The notes under the pieces were generated by a model. That model was not told the origin of the DNA and did no database searches. It saw only the letters and a program-made list of their open reading frames with translations. From positions 27,783,601 to 27,847,600 of the forward strand of contig OZ024857.1 in NCBI GenBank assembly GCA_964017155.1: a DNA stretch of 64,000 bases, read 5' to 3'. Below, in pieces: positions 25,301 through 30,890 of this stretch. This stretch comes from Oasisia sp. SBJ-2009 (taxonomy: Eukaryota > Annelida > Polychaeta > Sabellida > Siboglinidae). The stretch's first letter is position 1; each line of letters starts with the position of its first letter. The translations under genes were made by a program, and so were the position numbers.

Positions 25301-26566
25301 AAAGTTACAACTGCCTGCAGGATTGTTTAATTTATGAGATGTCATGCAACATTTATAATGTGATTCTAATATTTACTGGCAATTTCTTCATTGCTGTCTT
25401 TCGAACATCCCTGTTTTTAAAAACTGCTGCCCTGACATCGTATGTGCACGGATAAACCTGTCACATTTGAACCTGTTTGTCTTCTGTCAGCACACCATTC
25501 ACTAGGTCATGTGTAGTCACCATTTCTGAAATGCCGTAAACGCTACAGGTTTTCATTGGCCAGTTTATTTTTGCCACTGAGCACATAGCTCACGCTCAAT
25601 GCCTCGCGAGGTGGAAAATATTAAACACGTGTGGCACTTTGCTCACAAAAAGCGCAGCGCACACAAGAGCTATCAGCTCAGCAAACAGGCACGCGTGGCT
25701 TTAGGTCCCCAAAATGTAAATTGTTCACATTTTACCTGTAACTCGTATTGCGCGATCGTCCAAAAGAGTCTCCCTTTAAATACCAAGACTGCATGTTGTG
25801 GAGGGGTAATTCGCATGTCTTCACATACATTGTTGTCTGTTGAGTTATTGCACTGCCTGCCTCCTAGTGACTGGATCACGTACCACAATTCTCTTGTAGG
25901 GTAGACATTATTATTTTCACTTTGATGTTGTTATTGTTGTCAGTTTATTAAACAAAACTATCTAAGAAGTTGCAGATATTATTGTCCTAGCATTCAATGA
26001 TGTTGCACATAACTTACAAATATTTATTCATTATTTTTATTATCAAAAGTGATGCAACAATAGTGTGGAACAACAGATTTAGAACAAATGTCATTATCAA
26101 ATCACTGATGTGTTGTGTGAATATTTATGAGAACTAAGTGATATTTAAAAAAATATGCAACACATTACTGTGTATTTTTAGATATAAATTTAATGATAGG
26201 TTTATTAAATGCACATATGATGTTAATGTATGTCCAAGTATCTCTACTGAATTACAAATGATTATAGATGATAGAGAAATAAAACAGATACCTGCTATAT
26301 ATAGGTGATATTCCACTTAAAATAACTTGAGGTATGCCATCTTGCTATATACAAACTGGGATGTTATTACATGTATTACAACTTTGGTATCTTTTCAGCC
26401 CACAAACTTCTGCAACCCGATGTACAACGCACTTTACCACAACGAGGCTCATGGCAGTGGCGACGCCGTTGACAACGAACAGAACCAGCTACTGAGCGAA
26501 AATCAGAGGCCGACTCCCCGGTATGCTGAGGACGCGACGCTGCTCGAAAACGCCACCTTCGCGTAA
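819..26566 (+). CDS. LRP1: LRP1-like LDL-receptor-related protein, 3' part of gene (gene-level span)
   Basis: This is the C-terminal part of a giant endocytic receptor; the gene begins left of the window. Joined exons with compatible phases encode one LDLa repeat, EGF modules, YWTD-type beta-propeller blades, about ten further EGF modules, a single transmembrane helix (exon 22296-22383) and a cytoplasmic tail with NPIY and NPMYNAL motifs. The order LDLa, two EGFs, propeller, EGF run, TM, two NPxY matches the C-terminal end of vertebrate LRP1. So does the RHRR furin-type site followed by AI, which in LRP1 separates the alpha and beta chains. Two alternative last exons are present (24903-25013 and 26399-26566). 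By family knowledge it binds and internalises many extracellular ligands at the plasma membrane. LRP2-type receptors lack this furin site, so LRP1 is preferred. Confidence 0.93.
1270..2107. mobile_element. 830-bp TTAA-flanked DNA transposon with THAP relic (Kolobok-like)
   Basis: The element sits in the LRP1 intron between 947 and 2749. It has long inverted ends: 1274-1385 pairs with 1995-2103, starting AGGACAAA and sharing a long stretch that includes CATACACCTAATAGAGTT. It is bordered on both sides by TTAA (1270-1273 and 2104-2107). Inside, on the + strand from 1625, the frame starts MPSCSAYGCNN, and a shifted frame reads KQWIHVGD, then CLVHFEEKCFD. This is the C2CH layout of a THAP zinc finger, broken by stops. 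A TTAA target plus THAP fits the Kolobok superfamily; piggyBac also uses TTAA but has no THAP. It is non-autonomous. Confidence 0.72.
2749..2868 (+). CDS. LRP1: LRP1 exon: EGF module
   Basis: The exon lies between tttcccag and gtaggg. It reads SFHASCSSPAECLGTNQMC and continues to CKSGYKLSLTGDTCE, a six-cysteine EGF-like domain of the type that follows LDLa clusters. It enters in phase 1 and leaves in phase 1, in step with its neighbours. Confidence 0.9.
2885..3295. repeat. Tandem pair of about 200-bp repeat units with (ATT)-rich tail
   Basis: Two similar copies lie side by side at about 2890-3095 and 3100-3292. Each has a segment like GCACCTCTGAGCTTGGTTTC, a GCGCAATAAA-type end, and an ATT-rich tail. 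A related third copy with an (ATT)n tail is at about 6060-6170. The GCGCC..GGCGC hairpin with a short-repeat tail looks like the 3' end of a retroposed element; the family was not identified. Confidence 0.6.
3614..3745 (+). CDS. LRP1: LRP1 exon: calcium-binding EGF module
   Basis: The exon lies between tcttgtag and gttagt. It begins DIDECKQFGTCPQRCFNMVG and continues SFTCKCEDNF. DIDEC plus the later aromatic is the classic cbEGF signature. This is the second EGF before the propeller, as in LRP1. Confidence 0.92.
4090..4187 (+). CDS. LRP1: LRP1 exon: start of last beta-propeller
   Basis: The exon lies between atttcag and gtaagt. It encodes GSPPYVLIGMENELHATPVK and continues into the next exon. 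PYVLIGMENELHA resembles the first strand of the LDLR-class propeller (LLFANRHDIR-like position). Phases agree with 3745 and 4865. Confidence 0.85.
4865..5044 (+). CDS. LRP1: LRP1 exon: propeller blade with RHRR furin-type site
   Basis: This is a 180-nt phase-0 exon between cgtttcag and gttggt. It reads DEKDNNLRIDSMAIYMKENL, then a loop with GGRHRRAITKPRLLQ. R-H-R-R is a furin consensus; in vertebrate LRP1 the same RHRR, at the same place in the last propeller, is where the precursor is cut into the 515-kDa and 85-kDa chains. Its conservation here is the strongest single argument for LRP1 orthology. Confidence 0.92.
5521..5699 (+). CDS. LRP1: LRP1 exon: propeller blades (YWAD type)
   Basis: It starts after tttgtag and reads IDGLVKPRGIAVDWSGQRLY, then WADAGSHEIAMCLLDGTQRR. 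LYWAD is a YWTD-type blade motif. An in-frame TAG lies at 5698-5700, but the donor GTACGT at 5700 cuts it, so the exon ends ..TCA TA and joins TCAG at 6253 to give DPESYQLFW. The start and the phase are firm; the donor is chosen because it removes the stop and restores phase. Confidence 0.88.
6253..6476 (+). CDS. LRP1: LRP1 exon: propeller blades (YWTD)
   Basis: The exon lies between tgtttacag and gttagt. It encodes LFWICGGVNPRIEAAFLDGS, then RLYWTDIKKRTIESVTLSG. The canonical YWTD motif and the alternation of IEAAFLDGS / IESVTLSG strands are typical LDLR class B repeats. Confidence 0.92.
6914..7102 (+). CDS. LRP1: LRP1 exon: last propeller blades
   Basis: The exon lies between cgttccag and gtgcgc, phase 1 to phase 1. 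It reads DTILPYKVDVFEHDLYVTTT, then NHSIYVMDKFG and SDIIIVQQNKQRDFTN. P(F/Y)..DVFED.IY...N..V....KFG and Y(H)QHKQ..VTN are the family equivalents in LRP1. Confidence 0.9.
7294..7356. repeat. (TA)n microsatellite
   Basis: About 31 uninterrupted TA units lie in the 1.6-kb intron between 7102 and 8697. The rest of the intron up to 8016 shows no coding signal. Confidence 0.97.
8017..8680. repeat. Three-block pentanucleotide satellite (GGGTT)n-(GGGGT)n-(GGATT)n
   Basis: Three pure 5-bp tracts follow one another without spacer: GGGTT x about 41 (8017-8221), GGGGT x about 75 (8221-8596), and GGATT x about 17 (8596-8680). It ends 16 bases before the LRP1 exon at 8697. The sense strand is one long run of G-triplets and G-quartets, so the pre-mRNA would carry it as G-quadruplex-prone sequence. 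The long GWVGLGWVG-type ORFs here, and the TPPHP-type ones on the other strand, are translations of the repeat, not genes. Confidence 0.98.
8697..8913 (+). CDS. LRP1: LRP1 exon: EGF module after propeller plus start of next EGF
   Basis: The exon lies between atttgtag and gtaatg. It reads DTDRNRVCETSQPCGQTVMC, then HSCLCPDGGEFNSSTKAC, then VCSDYCLNGGSCRW. The first module caps the propeller; the second is the first of the juxtamembrane EGF run. The phase is 1 in and 2 out. The acceptor lies only 16 bases after the pentanucleotide satellite. Confidence 0.93.
9304..9501. repeat. About 29-bp minisatellite built from the 3' splice-site sequence
   Basis: There are about seven units of the type TTTGTGTGATGACAGCTGTG. 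Each carries GACAGCTGTG, which matches the true acceptor GGTGACAG|CTGTC at 9501/9502. The array runs straight into the exon, so it is a tandem duplication of the intron-exon junction. ORFs read across it are artefacts. Confidence 0.85.
9502..9606 (+). CDS. LRP1: LRP1 exon: EGF modules
   Basis: The exon lies between gtggtgacag and gtacgt. It completes one EGF (CLPGFKGSRCGN) and starts the next (DVCFHYCLNQGNCSRVTG). Phase 2 in and 2 out is consistent on both sides. Upstream copies of the same acceptor could compete with the correct one. Confidence 0.9.
10108..10221 (+). CDS. LRP1: LRP1 exon: EGF modules
   Basis: The exon lies between cccccacag and gttagt. It reads CPYEYTGPRCDIYRCAGNGP and then CLNGGQCKVLRSGTTKC, the end of one EGF and the start of another. 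Phase 2 in and 2 out. Confidence 0.92.
10370..11074. repeat. 39-bp pyrimidine-rich minisatellite ending at an exon
   Basis: About 14-17 units read like CTTTTGATGTCACTTCCTGT followed by TGCCTTCTCTCTGCATTAG. Every unit carries a polypyrimidine run followed by ATTAG or ACTAG, so each looks like a 3' splice site. It ends at the real acceptor TTGTCCCAG at 11074. The minus-strand ORFs rich in QEVTSK or RRQQEV are translations of the repeat. Confidence 0.9.
11075..11205 (+). CDS. LRP1: LRP1 exon: EGF modules
   Basis: The exon lies between gttgtcccag and gtggga. It reads CPHTYTGDICETPKDPCDGY, then CRNGGQCTFTNGQPHCSC. Phase 2 in and 1 out. The acceptor competes with the array of acceptor-like units directly upstream. 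Confidence 0.92.
11577..11890 (+). mobile_element. 3' end of a non-LTR retrotransposon (C-terminal RT tail plus 3' UTR)
   Basis: From about 11595 the + strand reads an open tail TRGHGVTLAKKQCSLDIRKF, then SFSQGTVNEWNRLSADCV and FKNKINMNLRRAGYI, stop at 11788-11790. This is the usual C-terminal end of CR1/L2/Rex-type LINE reverse transcriptases (RCRFGFSQRVVNDWNSLP pattern). A 3' UTR follows that contains GGACTCCCGATAAGCCAAAG and a CAATCTTGTT-type tail. The same 3' UTR recurs at 50300-50390. It is 5' truncated and lies in an LRP1 intron. Confidence 0.75.
11961..12296 (+). CDS. LRP1: LRP1 exon: large EGF-rich exon
   Basis: This 336-nt exon lies between cctctag and gtgagt. It encodes RRCEVCKFNCHGTDCQLHHC, then RCHCPDQFDVVNVTGDGQC, CHEYCKNGATCTMVRGQPSC and CEHDYCKDHCPASPPP. 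It holds about three cysteine-rich modules, the middle one an unusual long form with the pair CC in HHCCGEE. It is the longest LRP1 exon in the window. Phase 1 in and 1 out. Confidence 0.92.
12790..12915. repeat. Short 18-21-bp minisatellite
   Basis: About six imperfect units of GGAGGCGTGTCCTAATTT lie in the 700-bp intron before exon 12995. No coding signal is seen elsewhere in this intron. Confidence 0.85.
12995..13084 (+). CDS. LRP1: LRP1 exon: EGF module
   Basis: The exon lies between ctgtttcag and gtgagt. It reads SCQVYLENGQPKTVCKC, then THNMCRNGATCIP. Phase 1 in and 1 out, both matching. Confidence 0.88.
13115..13875. repeat. 40-bp minisatellite, about 19 copies
   Basis: The unit reads like CATAGTGGTAGGTGTATCAC followed by TGAATGTGTGATGAGTGTAT, with a strict 40-bp spacing and several variant types (TTGAATGTG, ACTGAATGTACAA, TTCGTAGG) that recur in blocks. 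This suggests higher-order duplication. It fills the intron from 13085 to 14062. Confidence 0.95.
14063..14201 (+). CDS. LRP1: LRP1 exon: EGF modules
   Basis: The exon lies between cactttcag and gtacgt. It reads NLDGTTNRCECPLGFGGMYC, then DGCDEIICSNGGTCEEVGD and ends HYAC plus AG. Phase 1 in and 2 out. The following intron (14202-20973) is swollen to 6.8 kb by the element at 14767-20884. Confidence 0.92.
14225..14545 (+). mobile_element. Diverged tRNA-headed SINE copy
   Basis: It aligns by eye with the better-preserved copy at 34900-35240. Shared parts are a box-B-like GGCTCAAATCC (14285-14295), CTCCAGTTCACTCAGCTGT, TCTAGACAGT..TAGATAT, and an end with AAGGACAGGATACTG. The central CTCCAGTTCACTCAGCTGT block resembles the conserved core domains seen in animal SINEs. 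It is not transcriptionally intact. Confidence 0.65.
16204..17683 (-). pseudogene. Tyrosine recombinase of a mobile element, broken
   Basis: Read on the - strand from 17683, it starts MPRGRAPRGRGWTARR. An N-terminal core-binding-like domain follows (SSRAHYERAWRQFAFFHDSL) and then the catalytic domain. All tyrosine-recombinase residues can be seen: the first Arg in YLRVGEM, the H-x-x-R box in GHSFRIGAATA, the Trp in AAGRWM, and the Tyr in FKKYI. The frame is broken three times: an in-frame TAG at 17402-17404, a frameshift near 16640, and a TGA near 16605. Such recombinases occur in Crypton, DIRS/Ngaro and related animal elements. No reverse transcriptase is present here, so the class is open. 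Confidence 0.82.
17740..18000. repeat. Two copies of a 55-bp segment about 147 bp apart
   Basis: GGTATACACACAGACGTATA with TCATACTTGCACAGC at 17768-17818 recurs as GGTATACACGCAGACATGTA with TCATACTTACACAGC at 17919-17966. They lie between the recombinase relic and the 119-bp array, inside the 14767-20884 element. Confidence 0.7.
18130..18850. repeat. About 119-bp tandem array inside the recombinase element
   Basis: Six units are marked by GTGGCCCTACCACCCAAACG, at about 18134, 18282, 18392, 18511, 18630 and 18752. The last four are close copies, with AATAATATCTGTGTCAGTTA in between. No coding potential; probably a non-coding part of the mobile element. Confidence 0.9.
19100..19850. repeat. 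About 190-300-bp degenerate repeats with CTGCCACCTCACGGA core
   Basis: The core CTGCCACCTCACGGA recurs near 19115, 19290, 19513 and 19795, usually after GCTATCCGTGTGGGGCTAGA. It lies between the SGNH relic and the 119-bp array. The same block is found outside the element at 36241-36550, so it belongs to a dispersed family. Confidence 0.8.
19400..19472. repeat. SINE/LINE-type tail with GCGCC..GGCGC hairpin
   Basis: AATAATAATA, then TTTATTTGTATAGCGCCCGA, then CTCAGGCGCTTCACATAAA. This TATAGCGCC...AGGCGCTTCACA segment next to an (ATA)n stretch is a common animal retroposon tail. Relatives are near 6110 and 33555. Confidence 0.5.
19690..20442 (-). pseudogene. SGNH/GDSL-hydrolase-like ORF of the mobile element, broken
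   Basis: On the - strand, from about 20340, the frame reads IYVRYVGHIHVYWLDAF, then CDVRYLGRRGATLGLVTLF and PITVALDIQRLALNMLATS. The next frame continues ELCRRRKWRHSFDAGAEW and a third frame has RWDGVHFSDVGN. The GHxHVYWL block, the middle GRRGATL block and the terminal D-G-V-H block match blocks I, II and V of SGNH hydrolases. The usual GGND block is not recognisable (IGQMSLCCIGVGT in its place). At least two frameshifts. SGNH ORFs of this kind are known in Ngaro and some other elements, which supports a shared origin with the recombinase downstream. Confidence 0.6.
20974..21108 (+). CDS. LRP1: LRP1 exon: EGF modules
   Basis: The exon lies between cttcctgtag and gtgagt. It reads CRHGFMGLKCSVIMPPVCLE, then YCENRGECVECENGTNG. 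Phase 2 in and 2 out. It resumes the EGF run directly after the transposon-filled intron. Confidence 0.92.
21619..21683 (+). CDS. LRP1: LRP1 exon: end of last EGF, juxtamembrane stalk
   Basis: The exon lies between ctcttccag and gttagt. It reads SCQPKYHGQRCELLLKKGST, then AS. It closes the final EGF and leads into the membrane exon. Phase 2 in and 1 out. Confidence 0.9.
22296..22383 (+). CDS. LRP1: LRP1 exon: transmembrane helix
   Basis: The exon lies between cttttcag and gtaagt. It encodes VAVIVLPIFLCIVVLLIVIA, then IIWYRQQN. About 22 hydrophobic residues end in a basic stop-transfer patch, as expected for the single TM of LRP1. Phase 1 in and 2 out. Confidence 0.94.
23074..23203 (+). CDS. 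LRP1: LRP1 exon: cytoplasmic tail with first NPxY (NPIY)
   Basis: The exon lies between gctacag and gtaagt. It reads GQFRHKRMAENTQNVEISNP, then IYMRDFDEDEEVADDFANFE and AER. NVEISNPIY matches the membrane-proximal NVEIGNPTY of vertebrate LRP1, a PTB-domain docking site. It ends in phase 0, so any of the three downstream exons (23944, 24903, 26399) can be joined in frame. Confidence 0.95.
23944..23985 (+). CDS. LRP1: Candidate LRP1 cassette exon, 42 nt
   Basis: A 42-nt open segment lies between tcgtttgcag and gtaagt, phase 0 at both ends. It encodes 14 residues: EKGTNNVNVSVVSE. Consensus acceptor and donor and frame neutrality make a skipped or included cassette plausible, between the NPIY exon and the alternative last exons. 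There is no counterpart in vertebrate LRP1. If the donor is not used, the frame stays open to 24411 (see findings). Confidence 0.55.
24112..24303. repeat. 15-bp minisatellite, about 12 copies
   Basis: Units of CAGTCTGATGTACAA are nearly perfect from 24113 to 24302. In the LRP1 frame they would read QQSDV repeated. They lie within the intron between the candidate cassette exon and the short last exon. Confidence 0.97.
24903..25013 (+). CDS. LRP1: Alternative short last exon of LRP1 (no NPMY motif)
   Basis: It follows tttgcatag, is in phase 0 and runs open to TAA at 25011-25013. It encodes NGIAIDNGQHQLLNENQTPS, then SHYAEDTTLLENTTYI. This is a diverged copy of the last 35 or so codons of the distal exon (AVDNEQNQLLSENQRPTPRY..EDATLLENATFA). 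It keeps the ExxxLL-type EDTTLL motif but lacks the NPMYNALY part. Both copies are open and stop at the same codon. This supports mutually exclusive terminal exons; a recently decayed duplicate is the alternative. Confidence 0.7.
   Translation, partial: NGIAIDNGQHQLLNENQTPSSHYAEDTTLLENTTYI
25060..25111 (+). other. Near-perfect 23-bp stem, 6-nt loop hairpin
   Basis: CGAGAGCTATCAGATGAGCC at 25060 onward pairs with its complement ending at 25111, with one mismatch in 23 bp and loop GTGCCT. It lies 47 nt after the stop of the short LRP1 last exon, so it would be in that isoform's 3' UTR. A related single arm (AGAGCTATCAGCTCAGC) is at 25667-25683, so the hairpin may be a repeat fragment. Confidence 0.75.
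26399..26566 (+). CDS. LRP1: Main last exon of LRP1: second NPxY (NPMY) and C-terminus
   Basis: It follows atcttttcag, is in phase 0, and stops at TAA 26564-26566. It encodes PTNFCNPMYNALYHNEAHGS, then the tail ending EDATLLENATFA. PTNFCNPMYNALY matches PTNFTNPVYATLY of vertebrate LRP1, where the overlapping NPxY and YxxL form the dominant endocytosis signal. EDATLL is an acidic dileucine-type motif. Confidence 0.95.
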   Translation, partial: PTNFCNPMYNALYHNEAHGSGDAVDNEQNQLLSENQRPTPRYAEDATLLENATFA

Positions 26567-27600
26567 AAGCTGCCACAGTCGAATACCAGCTTGATGGTTG
26601 GCAGGCAGTGTTCATTGGAAACTGCAGTGATTTTAACTGCAGATGTATATAGAGACATCGCTGGAAAGTGCTCGCGTCGTCACGACTACGAACAATGCTA
26701 TGAGCTGCGTTGTCCGGCAAACACTGTACATAGCAGGGTAGATGCATACGTTGCTCAAGTGTTGAGGCACGTCTTATATTTCTGTTGTGTGGCGGCGCCA
26801 CTAGTGGCTTCTCGGGCTGCTGCGGAAGTATAAAAGTTATGACGCTAACCTGCGCTTACGTCGGGATTGACAGTGCGACAGAAGTCAGGAGGAACATTGT
26901 GTGGAAGTCGATGTACGTAATGTGAAATTGACACAGTATGATTCGGGTATTTGATGCTTACTGTTCCTGTAGGGTTAGCAAGATTTCTGTAACTACCCCC
27001 TACTCATCTACAAAACCTTGCAAATATGTAATATCATGCAGCCATGGATATAGTTAATAAACTTCCTGCTGGTGCAAAAGTATAGTATCTATAGATAACC
27101 TGGAGAGTCGCCCCCGATCAGTCACCCCCATGCAGAATATCCCTCAAGCATGACACATATTCGTTCGGCATAAATTATGCGCTGCAATGGTATTACGTGT
27201 TTGCAGATATTTATTTTCCTAACAGTTGCACAGCTTCCTAGAACTGGTGGCTTCTGTCGACTAGCAGTATTAGAGTCCTAGGAAATACACTATGACGGTG
27301 CTTTATGTTTTGTTCACAATTTACGTTGAATGCGTCTGTGTCCCATGTTAGAGTCATTCAGGTTTTATGTTTAAGATGTGTTATATATATCCGGCTGCTG
27401 ATTCAATGTTGTGTGTGTGTGGAACTTTAATTAACAGGATACTGAAGTGTGATTTTTGCTGAACTTGTTGTTTTGTACGTGGGTCTGGTAGTTTAAAAAC
27501 TGTATATCTTTAGTACTGGTTTTAGCCACCACCTCCCCACCATAATTCCTGGTGTGATATTTGATATAAACAATAAAGTAAGTTTAGTACCAACATGAGT
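26567..27600 (+). other. Probable LRP1 3' UTR
   Basis: This is non-coding sequence after the stop. A consensus AATAAA at 27572-27577 (..ATAAACAATAAAGTAAG) is the first good polyadenylation signal. The transcript end cannot be fixed from sequence alone; AT-rich sequence continues to 29250 without coding signal. Confidence 0.5.
27572..27577 (+). terminator. Candidate polyadenylation signal of LRP1
   Basis: AATAAA lies about 1.0 kb after the LRP1 stop codon. Later weaker candidates exist further right. Confidence 0.4.
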
Positions 27601-29404
27601 GCTACCTCCACGCTGCATTGCTCTCATGCCTGCAACAGTGTACATTAATACCAGTTTCCCTTATACGCTGGCACCACATAAGTTATACAGTTTTGCATCT
27701 TTGGGGACTCGGCTTAGGTATGAGACCACCCGCAAATGTCCTGTAGGATTATTTGTAAGACTTTAATTGCCTAAATCTTTGCGATGAACTGCTGATCCGA
27801 GTGTTACTATAGCGTGCTGAAATGTTCGTAATTTCATTTCTTTATTTATGTTGAGCTGACATCTAGACCAGGCGTAGATATGCGTTATACACGACACGTA
27901 CGTGTAAGTTTGCTATAAGCATCGGTGGTGATAACTGCAGTAACGAACCCGATTGTTAGAACAACTTGTGTGGCATGACAATTGGGAGACAGGGATGTTT
28001 ATAGGGGCAGGACCCGGAAAGAGGTTGCATCTGGGATACGCATTTGGACCCAGATAGGAAATTGAGTTGTGTGTGTGTTGTGTGCGTGGTTTTTTCAGTT
28101 GTTATTTTTGTGTGACAATGAAGTGCCTTTGTGTCGTGTACCCTGTTCAGCAGTTCACAAAGCAAAGGCCTGTTAATATTGTGGTTTATTTGTTTCGTAA
28201 CTGGAAATACCAATGTTACAACTGAACTGTAAGTACATCCTTTTGAAATATTGAGTTTGCCAAGTTTCCTCTCCCAACAAATTGTCTAACTCCTGTTATC
28301 ATCACAGTGGGTCCTCTTATCACGTACAATATTTCAGCTCCGTACATGCAAAACTGAAAGATGTGGGTCCCCAAACTGTTTTATTATACAGAAGATAACT
28401 TTTTAGTGTGTACATTTGTATTCAACCATGCGACATTGTGTCCAATAAGTAGCTATCATTCTAGAGAATGTTTGCAAAACACAAAAGAAATTAGGTTTGT
28501 ACTCGCCCACCATTTGATATTAATAGTATTTCATTCATTTTAAAACCTCACAGGTTTGTCTGGGCACAGTGGACTAGTTTAGAAGAGCCATTTTGGCAAG
28601 GTGGACATGTCTTATATTGTTGTGAATTTCTGAGTTGCTTTGTGCAATACCTGTGTGTGAGAATGTATGTGATTATAACTGACGATCGTAACAGCTTTGA
28701 CTTAGGAATCATGTTGACTGAAATTTCACGTCTCTGTCAAGACATGTTGCCCAACATTATGTGCCTCTTAATTGTATGAAATAATATTTTATCGAGTTTA
28801 TCATGATAGTCAATTTATTGATAAATTAATAAATCTGTTTACATGAAAAAATGCTAGCTTGATGAGCGGAATCGCTAAGTTTGTTGGCACACAAGTATAG
28901 TTGTTGGCAATGTATCTTAACAAGTGATCAGTTGTGTTCCTGAACCTTTTGTACATATTTATGTATACATTTGTACACATATCTTATTGAGAGATCTGCT
29001 GTTTGATGCAGTGCCCATTTTGTGCATGTGCATACTTTATTAATGTCAAATATTGCATAAAGTATCTATATATATATATATACATGATAATGTCTTGCAT
29101 ATTTTGTATCATTATCAGTCGAGATACATGCTGAGAAAATTATACTTTGTATGTCTTGAAAAGATGATATCAGGTACGTAAAAATAAATTTTAAACGTAA
29201 GTTTCCGAAGTGTAAAAATGTAGTGTTTTCATTGGTTCAACCCAACGCCACCCACAGCGTTGACTGAAGTACTTCTGTGTTGTAGTTGGGTAAAAGTACA
29301 AGTAACTAATTTCACACCTATTTGAGTAAAACAAGTATGATGAAAAACTACATAGTAAAAAGTAATTTTCAAAAGTCCTTTAAATAAAAGTACAAATTAA
29401 TAGC

Positions 29405-30890
29405 ATTTGACATGGTGATCATCATCATCGTGCTGTCGGTCGCGAAGCGACAAAGACTGCTTCCATCACTTGACTCTTGCTCTCCATTTGTCTCTCTGCT
29501 GTGAGAGTGATGTCCATGAGTCGATCTTTATGTCTCTCATCTTTAGGTTTCTCTTGATGGTATCTTTGAACCGGAGACGAGGGCGCCCTCTCTTTCTCTG
29601 ACCAGAAGACAGTTGAGAGTAGAGAACCTGCTTCGGTAGCCTGTCTGGTGACATCCTCATGAGGTGTCCAGTCCACCGGAGATTCTTTCTGATCAGAAGA
29701 TCTTCCATAGATGGCAGCCCTGTTCGTTCTAGTATTTCCTTGTTTGTCACTTTGTCCATCCAGGTTATCCTCATGATCGAACGCAGATGTCGCATCATGA
29801 AGGCATGTAGCTTTTTAACCTGTCGTCTGTACACTGTCCAGGCCTCAGCTCCGTATAGGAGGGTGGACAGCACAATTGCACGGTATATCTTGCCTTTAAT
29901 CCGCATGGACACATGGTGGTTGTTCCAGAGTCTCTGGCGTAGTCGGCCGAAAGATGCACTAGCCTTGGCCATCCTCCTCTGTATTTCATCGTCAATGCAT
30001 CCGTCACTTGATATAGTGCTTCCGAGGTAGGTGAATTCTAGAACAGAGTTCAGCTTGTTTCCATCAACCATGATATCCTCCTCTCGGGTTCTTGTAGAGT
30101 TGGATTGGTACAGCACCTCGGTCTTCTTGATGTTAATCTTCAGGCCGAACTTCTTTGACGCATCGGAGAAAGCATCCACTATTTTCTGCATCTCTTCAGC
30201 AGAGTGTGCAACCAGTGCACTGTCATCTGCGAATAGCAGCTCTCTCATCAGTATCCGAGTAGTCTTGGTCTTTGCTCTGAAGTGTGCGACGTTGAATAGG
30301 TCAGCGTTCTGTCTGGACTGTATGTAGATGCCATCCCCCATGTCTCGGAAAGCCTCGTCGAGCATTGCTGATAGGAAGATGGAGAAGAGCGTGGGGGCCA
30401 GTACACAACCTTGCTTGACCCCATTTGTGACACTGAACGATTCCGAGACTTCTCCTTCAACACTAACTTTTGCCATCATTCCAGTATGTAGTGCCTCGAT
30501 CATTGTTGTGAACTTCTCTGGGCAGCCATACTTCCTCAGTAGCTGCCATAGCCCGGTCCTCCCAACTGTATCAAACGCCTTGCTGAAGTCGACAAATACC
30601 ATGTACAGTGGTCGGTCCTGCTCAATGCACTTTTCTTGTAGTTGTCGGAGACAAAATATCATATCCACGGTGCTCCGGTTACCTCTGAAGCCACATTGTG
30701 TCTCCGGAACTACCTCTGGTGTTATGTGAGTAGATAGTCTGTTGAGGAGGATCCTCGCGAAGATCTTGCCCGCTATGGAAAGAAGAGAGATTCCTCTATA
30801 GTTCCCACAGTCTGTTCGATCACCTTTCTTGTAGATGGTTACAATGCTTGCATCCTTCCATGCTTGTGGTACAGAACCCAGATACTATCC
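29405..30890 (-). mobile_element. 5'-truncated non-LTR retrotransposon (RTE/CR1-like)
   Basis: The - strand carries the RT and C-terminal part of a LINE. It begins abruptly near 30885 (LGSVPQAWKDASIVTIYKKG) and ends with a short 3' UTR and a (GAT)-type tail, ATGATGATGATCACCATG, near 29410-29433. Typical 5' truncation by target-primed reverse transcription. AGTA/ACTTTT-rich sequence lies on both sides (29280-29400 and 30910-31070), suggesting insertion into an older repeat. Confidence 0.88.
29466..30884 (-). CDS. Reverse transcriptase ORF of the LINE, 5' truncated but open
   Basis: About 472 codons run open on the - strand to the stop at 29466. RT motifs appear in order: NYRGISLLSIAGKIFARILL, QCGFRGNRSTVDMIF, FVDFSKAFDTVGR, NGVKQGCVLAPTLF, and the catalytic LLFADDSALVAH. 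Then come the thumb and the C-terminal region with LYGAEAWTV, RWTGHLMRMSPDRLP and GRPRLRFKDTI. The endonuclease domain is missing, as the copy is truncated. No stop or frameshift was seen, so the insertion is probably young. It needs no host splicing and lies between the convergent LRP1 and TUBD1 genes. Confidence 0.9.
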   Translation of the reverse strand, partial: YLGSVPQAWKDASIVTIYKKGDRTDCGNYRGISLLSIAGKIFARILLNRLSTHITPEVVPETQCGFRGNRSTVDMIFCLRQLQEKCIEQDRPLYMVFVDFSKAFDTVGRTGLWQLLRKYGCPEKFTTMIEALHTGMMAKVSVEGEVSESFSVTNGVKQGCVLAPTLFSIFLSAMLDEAFRDMGDGIYIQSRQNADLFNVAHFRAKTKTTRILMRELLFADDSALVAHSAEEMQKIVDAFSDASKKFGLKINIKKTEVLYQSNSTRTREEDIMVDGNKLNSVLEFTYLGSTISSDGCIDDEIQRRMAKASASFGRLRQRLWNNHHVSMRIKGKIYRAIVLSTLLYGAEAWTVYRRQVKKLHAFMMRHLRSIMRITWMDKVTNKEILERTGLPSMEDLLIRKNLRWTGHLMRMSPDRLPKQVLYSQLSSGQRKRGRPRLRFKDTIKRNLKMRDIKIDSWTSLSQQRDKWRARVK

